Part shown: one piece after another, positions 42,702 through 45,667 of the stretch
How positions within the stretch are numbered: position 1 is the stretch's first letter
How the letters are laid out: each line of letters starts with the position of its first letter
Assembly: GCA_003671275.1 (NCBI GenBank)
Contig: QWPB01000027.1
Coordinates: forward strand, 1-45,667
DNA length: 45,667 nucleotides
Source of the DNA: Planctomycetota bacterium
Lineage (GTDB): Bacteria > Planctomycetota > Planctomycetia > Planctomycetales > Planctomycetaceae
Direction of reading: 5' to 3'
Notes under the pieces: model-generated
Told to the model about the DNA's origin: nothing
Databases searched by the model: none
What the model saw: the letters and a program-made list of their open reading frames with translations, nothing else
Program-made: the position numbers and the translations under genes

Positions 42702-44141
42702 ATGACGCATCGATTTCATCTCATCTGGCCCTTGGTGGCGTTGAGTCTGGCGCTCGCGATTTTGAGCGGGTATGCCGCCTTTGGTCTGGTACGGGAACAA
42801 CGGGATGCGGCCGCCGATCTACGGGGCGAGGTCGAGCAGCACCGCTCGGTAGCTGAACTGGAAGAGTGTTTCATCGAGCTGATTGCGCTGGTCAAGGATC
42901 GCGTCCGTAAGATCGAATCTATTCACGAACGGGCCGATAGCCTGCTGAGGGAGAGCCGAAGTCGCCTGACGGATTCCAATGACCGCAAGCAGCTGGAGGC
43001 CATTGATAACGCATTTCACCAGCATCTGGCGGCATGGGATGCACTCCCCGAGGACGAGTCGGCCATCGATACTTCGGTGGTCTTTCGGCTGGCAGATCGC
43101 ATGGATCGGGAATTGGTCCGCCCGAGCCATCAACTGGAAACGGCCTGTTCCTTACGGTTGCAGCAGACGGCGGAAGCGCATTCTCAGCTGTTGCGGAGGA
43201 CCACCTGGGGGCTCGTGCTCGTGGGGGGGATTGGCGGGGTTGCGGGACTGGTGTTCGGGTTCGGGGTCTCGCAAGGGGTGTCTCGATCCATCCACCGGCT
43301 GCAGGTTCAGGTCCGTGACGCCGCTGGCAAGCTGGACCCTACCGCCTCGGAGATTGTGCTCACCGGGAATGGAAACGTGGTGGCCTTGCATGACGAGATG
43401 GACTCGCTGAGCGTCCGGATTGAACAGTTCGTGGCCAAGCTGCAACAACGGGATCGCGAAGTCCTGAGGTCGGAACAACTGGCCGCGCTGGGGCAGCTGG
43501 CAGCGGGCATGGCCCATGAAGTTCGCAACCCGTTGACCTCCATTAAATTGCTGGTGCAGTCGGAACTGGAATCGAGCAGTCCCGGGGGGATGGCCACGGA
43601 AGACCTGCGGGTAATCGTCAGTGAAGTCCTGCGAATGGAGCGTTCTCTTCAGCATTTTCTGGACTATGCCCGCCCCCCTTCCCTGGAGCGTCGGCGAATT
43701 GATCTGGGGACCGTGGTGCAGAGTGTCATGGGGTTGATTCGCGTCCGTGCCGCGAATCAAAAGGTCGACATGCAGCTGGTCGTGCCCGAGGTTGGAGTCG
43801 AAATCTCCGCCGATGAAAGCCAGATGCAACAGGTGGTCTTGAACCTGTCGTTGAATGCGCTCGATGTCATGCCCCGGGGGGGCCAGCTCATGTTCACTCT
43901 TCGTCGAGAGGGGGGCTGGGCCGAGTTGCTGGTTTCCGATACCGGTCCGGGGATTGCCATCGAGATTCAGGATCGACTGTTCCAGCCGTTTGCGACCAGC
44001 AAGGATACCGGGCTGGGGTTGGGGCTGGTCATTACGCGGCGGATCGTGGAGGCACACGGTGGGCAAGTGGGGGTTTTGCCAATGGAACCACCGGGAACCA
44101 CGATGAAAGTGACTCTGCCCGCCGAGTTCTCTGGCCGGTGA
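42702..44141 (+). CDS. NtrB-like membrane sensor histidine kinase
   Basis: A 479-residue kinase. It has an N-terminal membrane helix (about 10-30), a periplasmic helical segment (about 30-165), a second glycine-rich membrane helix (about 168-195), a HAMP-like linker, an HisKA domain with His272 (LAAGMAHEVRNPLTSIKLLVQ) and an HATPase domain (QQVVLNLSLNALDVMPRGG, VSDTGPGIA, FATSKDTGLGLGL). The MAHEVRNPL form is typical of kinases paired with sigma-54 activators. The ATG at 42702 has GAGG at suitable distance; TTG 42681 is an alternative. The activator gene begins 177 bp downstream behind its own sigma-54 promoter. It is probably the sensor of the anion-transport circuit. Confidence 0.94.
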   Translation: MTHRFHLIWPLVALSLALAILSGYAAFGLVREQRDAAADLRGEVEQHRSVAELEECFIELIALVKDRVRKIESIHERADSLLRESRSRLTDSNDRKQLEAIDNAFHQHLAAWDALPEDESAIDTSVVFRLADRMDRELVRPSHQLETACSLRLQQTAEAHSQLLRRTTWGLVLVGGIGGVAGLVFGFGVSQGVSRSIHRLQVQVRDAAGKLDPTASEIVLTGNGNVVALHDEMDSLSVRIEQFVAKLQQRDREVLRSEQLAALGQLAAGMAHEVRNPLTSIKLLVQSELESSSPGGMATEDLRVIVSEVLRMERSLQHFLDYARPPSLERRRIDLGTVVQSVMGLIRVRAANQKVDMQLVVPEVGVEISADESQMQQVVLNLSLNALDVMPRGGQLMFTLRREGGWAELLVSDTGPGIAIEIQDRLFQPFATSKDTGLGLGLVITRRIVEAHGGQVGVLPMEPPGTTMKVTLPAEFSGR

Positions 44142-44232
44142 CGAGGAGGGAGATCTGTTTCCGAGGGCGACGAGTGCTACTGAACGCGCGGTGATCCCTC
44201 CCTCCACTTTGCCAGTCTGTTACCATGCGGGC

Positions 44233-44247
44233 TGGCATGATGGTTGC
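44233..44247 (+). promoter_or_regulatory. Sigma-54 promoter of the NtrC-like activator gene
   Basis: TGGCATG-ATGG-TTGC, 10/11 match to TGGCACG-N4-TTGC with correct spacing. The predicted start is near 44259, about 60 nt before the ATG at 44319. Because this gene encodes a sigma-54 activator, autoregulation is likely. Confidence 0.82.
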
Positions 44248-44318
44248 ACTACACACTTGCTTCAGGGGCTCTCCGCGTGCTGGCGGGTGGTCCCGCATGG
44301 CCTTTCAGGATTCAACGC

Positions 44319-45667
44319 ATGCGCCCCCGGTTATTGGTGATCGATGACGAGCCCGCGATCCAGCATGCCTTTGCGCGGGCCTATCGCGATCTGGATTTTG
44401 AGCTGACGCAGGCCACGAGTGCTGCCGATGGTGTGGAGAAGTTTCAGTCCTGCCAGCCGGATGTGGTGGTGCTGGATGTGCATCTGCCTGACGCGACGGG
44501 ACTCCAGACCTATCACCGCCTGCAGGCACTGGACGCGCGCGTTCCGGTCATTCTGATCACGGGACACGGTACGACCGATCTGGCGATTCAGGCGATCAGC
44601 GAAGGGGCATTCGAGTACCTGCTGAAGCCGCCCGATCTGCCCGTATTGAAGGATGTCATTGATCGCGCCTTGCGTGCCAGCCGACTGATGCGGGAGCCCG
44701 CAGCGATGGCCGAGGTCGAGCCCACGTCTGAATCTGTCGACATGCTGATTGGACGCTGTCCCGCCATGCAGGAGGTGTACAAGGCCATTGGCCGCGTCGC
44801 GAAACAGGATGTGACGGTCATTATTCGGGGAGAGAGCGGAACGGGCAAAGAGTTGGTTGCCCGCGCTCTCTACCAGCACTCGCGACGAGCCGACAAACCG
44901 TTCATGGCGATCAACTGTGCCGCGATCCCGGACCAACTCCTGGAAAGTGAGCTGTTTGGTCACGAAAAAGGTGCCTTCACCGGGGCGGACCGTAAGCATA
45001 TCGGACGATTCGAGCAGTGTCATGGCGGGACGATCTTCCTTGATGAGGTCGGTGATATGAGCCCCATGACGCAGGCTAAAATCCTGCGGCTGATTCAAGA
45101 GCAACGCTTCGAACGGGTCGGCGGGACCACCGCGATTCAGACGGATGTTCGGCTGATTTCCGCGACGAATGCCGATCTGGAAGCCATGTCTGAGGATGGC
45201 CGGTTTCGTCGCGATCTGTACTTTCGGCTCAATGTATTCACGATTCCCCTGCCTCCATTGCGTGAACGGGGGGATGATTTGCAACTGCTGATTCAACATT
45301 ACCTGCGGCGGTTGGGGCGAGAGCTGGGGCAACCGGACTCCCAGATCGCAGACAGTGCCCTGGAGGTGCTTCGCAATTACCAGTGGCCAGGAAACGTACG
45401 TGAGCTGCAAAGCGTGCTCAAGCAGACATTGCTTCAGGCGAACGGAGCTGTCTTGCTGCCGGATTTCCTGCCGGAATCCGTCCGAATGGGGGGAAGCCGC
45501 TCCGAAGCGGGCGGGCTTCTTCCCACAGCAGGTTCGACGACCGACTGGGACACTTTTGTCCAGCAGCGGATCGACCAGAACAGCGAGAATCTGTATGCCG
45601 AAGGGTTGGAACTGATGGAGCGGGAATTACTCCTGCGAATTCTGCGACATACTGATGGAAATCAGGT
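44319..45667 (+). CDS. NtrC-like sigma-54-dependent response regulator, 3' end outside window
   Basis: The first ~449 residues of a two-component activator. The receiver domain has LLVIDDE, phospho-acceptor Asp53 (VVVLDVHLPD), ITGHGTTD and YLLKPPD. The AAA+ domain (about 140-380) has Walker A GESGTGKE, the sigma-54 contact loop GAFTGA (residues 218-223), Walker B GGTIFLDEVGD and arginine fingers in RFRRDLYFRL. A C-terminal helix-turn-helix of the Fis type starts (ELLLRILRHTDGNQ) and is cut by the window end. AGGA lies about eight bases before the ATG. Together with the upstream kinase it is the likely activator of the three sigma-54 promoters here. Confidence 0.95.
   Translation, partial: MRPRLLVIDDEPAIQHAFARAYRDLDFELTQATSAADGVEKFQSCQPDVVVLDVHLPDATGLQTYHRLQALDARVPVILITGHGTTDLAIQAISEGAFEYLLKPPDLPVLKDVIDRALRASRLMREPAAMAEVEPTSESVDMLIGRCPAMQEVYKAIGRVAKQDVTVIIRGESGTGKELVARALYQHSRRADKPFMAINCAAIPDQLLESELFGHEKGAFTGADRKHIGRFEQCHGGTIFLDEVGDMSPMTQAKILRLIQEQRFERVGGTTAIQTDVRLISATNADLEAMSEDGRFRRDLYFRLNVFTIPLPPLRERGDDLQLLIQHYLRRLGRELGQPDSQIADSALEVLRNYQWPGNVRELQSVLKQTLLQANGAVLLPDFLPESVRMGGSRSEAGGLLPTAGSTTDWDTFVQQRIDQNSENLYAEGLELMERELLLRILRHTDGNQ

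Noticed and set aside
44142-44232. Inverted repeat TGCCAG/CTGGCA near 44210-44237 as an activator site
   Set aside because: One arm is simply part of the sigma-54 -24 box, so the dyad may be accidental.

Overview
The window looks like chromosomal DNA of a planctomycete (Planctomycetota; class Planctomycetia is my guess). The main clues are two DUF1559 proteins with a pilin-like N-terminus and a late H-x-G-x8-DG motif, FG-GAP/VCBS lipoproteins (one with CxxCH), a PTS EIIA domain fused to a helix-turn-helix, a DUF3500 Tat protein, and giant kinase/STAND/caspase proteins. No rRNA, tRNA, CRISPR array, transposase or phage gene was found.

Layout. Bases 1-3.7 kb: a truncated FG-GAP lipoprotein and a DUF1559 protein on the minus strand, then a plus-strand FG-GAP lipoprotein with a haem-like motif. 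3.8-8 kb: a glucuronate-isomerase-like amidohydrolase, a 15-bp tandem repeat, a PhoD-like phosphatase and an EVE-domain protein. 8.1-11.9 kb: dnaE, carrying an unusual in-frame repeat-like insertion. 11.9-17.2 kb, minus strand: a protease/SirB1 fusion, HTH-EIIA, a TIM-barrel epimerase-like protein and a DUF3500 protein. 17.6-20.8 kb: a tight operon of OmpR-type regulator, histidine kinase and DUF1559 protein, joined by two ATGA overlaps. 20.9-21.6 kb: a small membrane methyltransferase.

21.7-38.4 kb is an accessory-looking block: a CHAT-protease/STAND ATPase/WD40-like protein (split by a frameshift), three glycosyltransferases (one split by a 10-bp tandem duplication), a small unknown protein, a 1502-residue Ser/Thr kinase-STAND-FGE fusion, and a metacaspase fused to a degenerate alpha/beta hydrolase. 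These are domain types of the NTPase-driven conflict (defence or programmed-death) systems described in complex bacteria. This combination with cysteine-motif glycosyltransferases is the best candidate here for an undescribed immune-like system.

38.5-45.7 kb looks like a self-contained regulatory circuit. Two SulP anion transporters lie on the minus strand; one carries what looks like a C-terminal PII-like domain and the other a long coiled-coil-like insertion. Divergent from them are an NtrB-like histidine kinase and an NtrC-like sigma-54 activator with GAFTGA. Both transporters and the activator gene are preceded by the same near-consensus sigma-54 promoter, TGGCATG-N4-TTGC. The inference is that the kinase/activator pair controls anion (perhaps bicarbonate or sulfate) uptake and its own synthesis.
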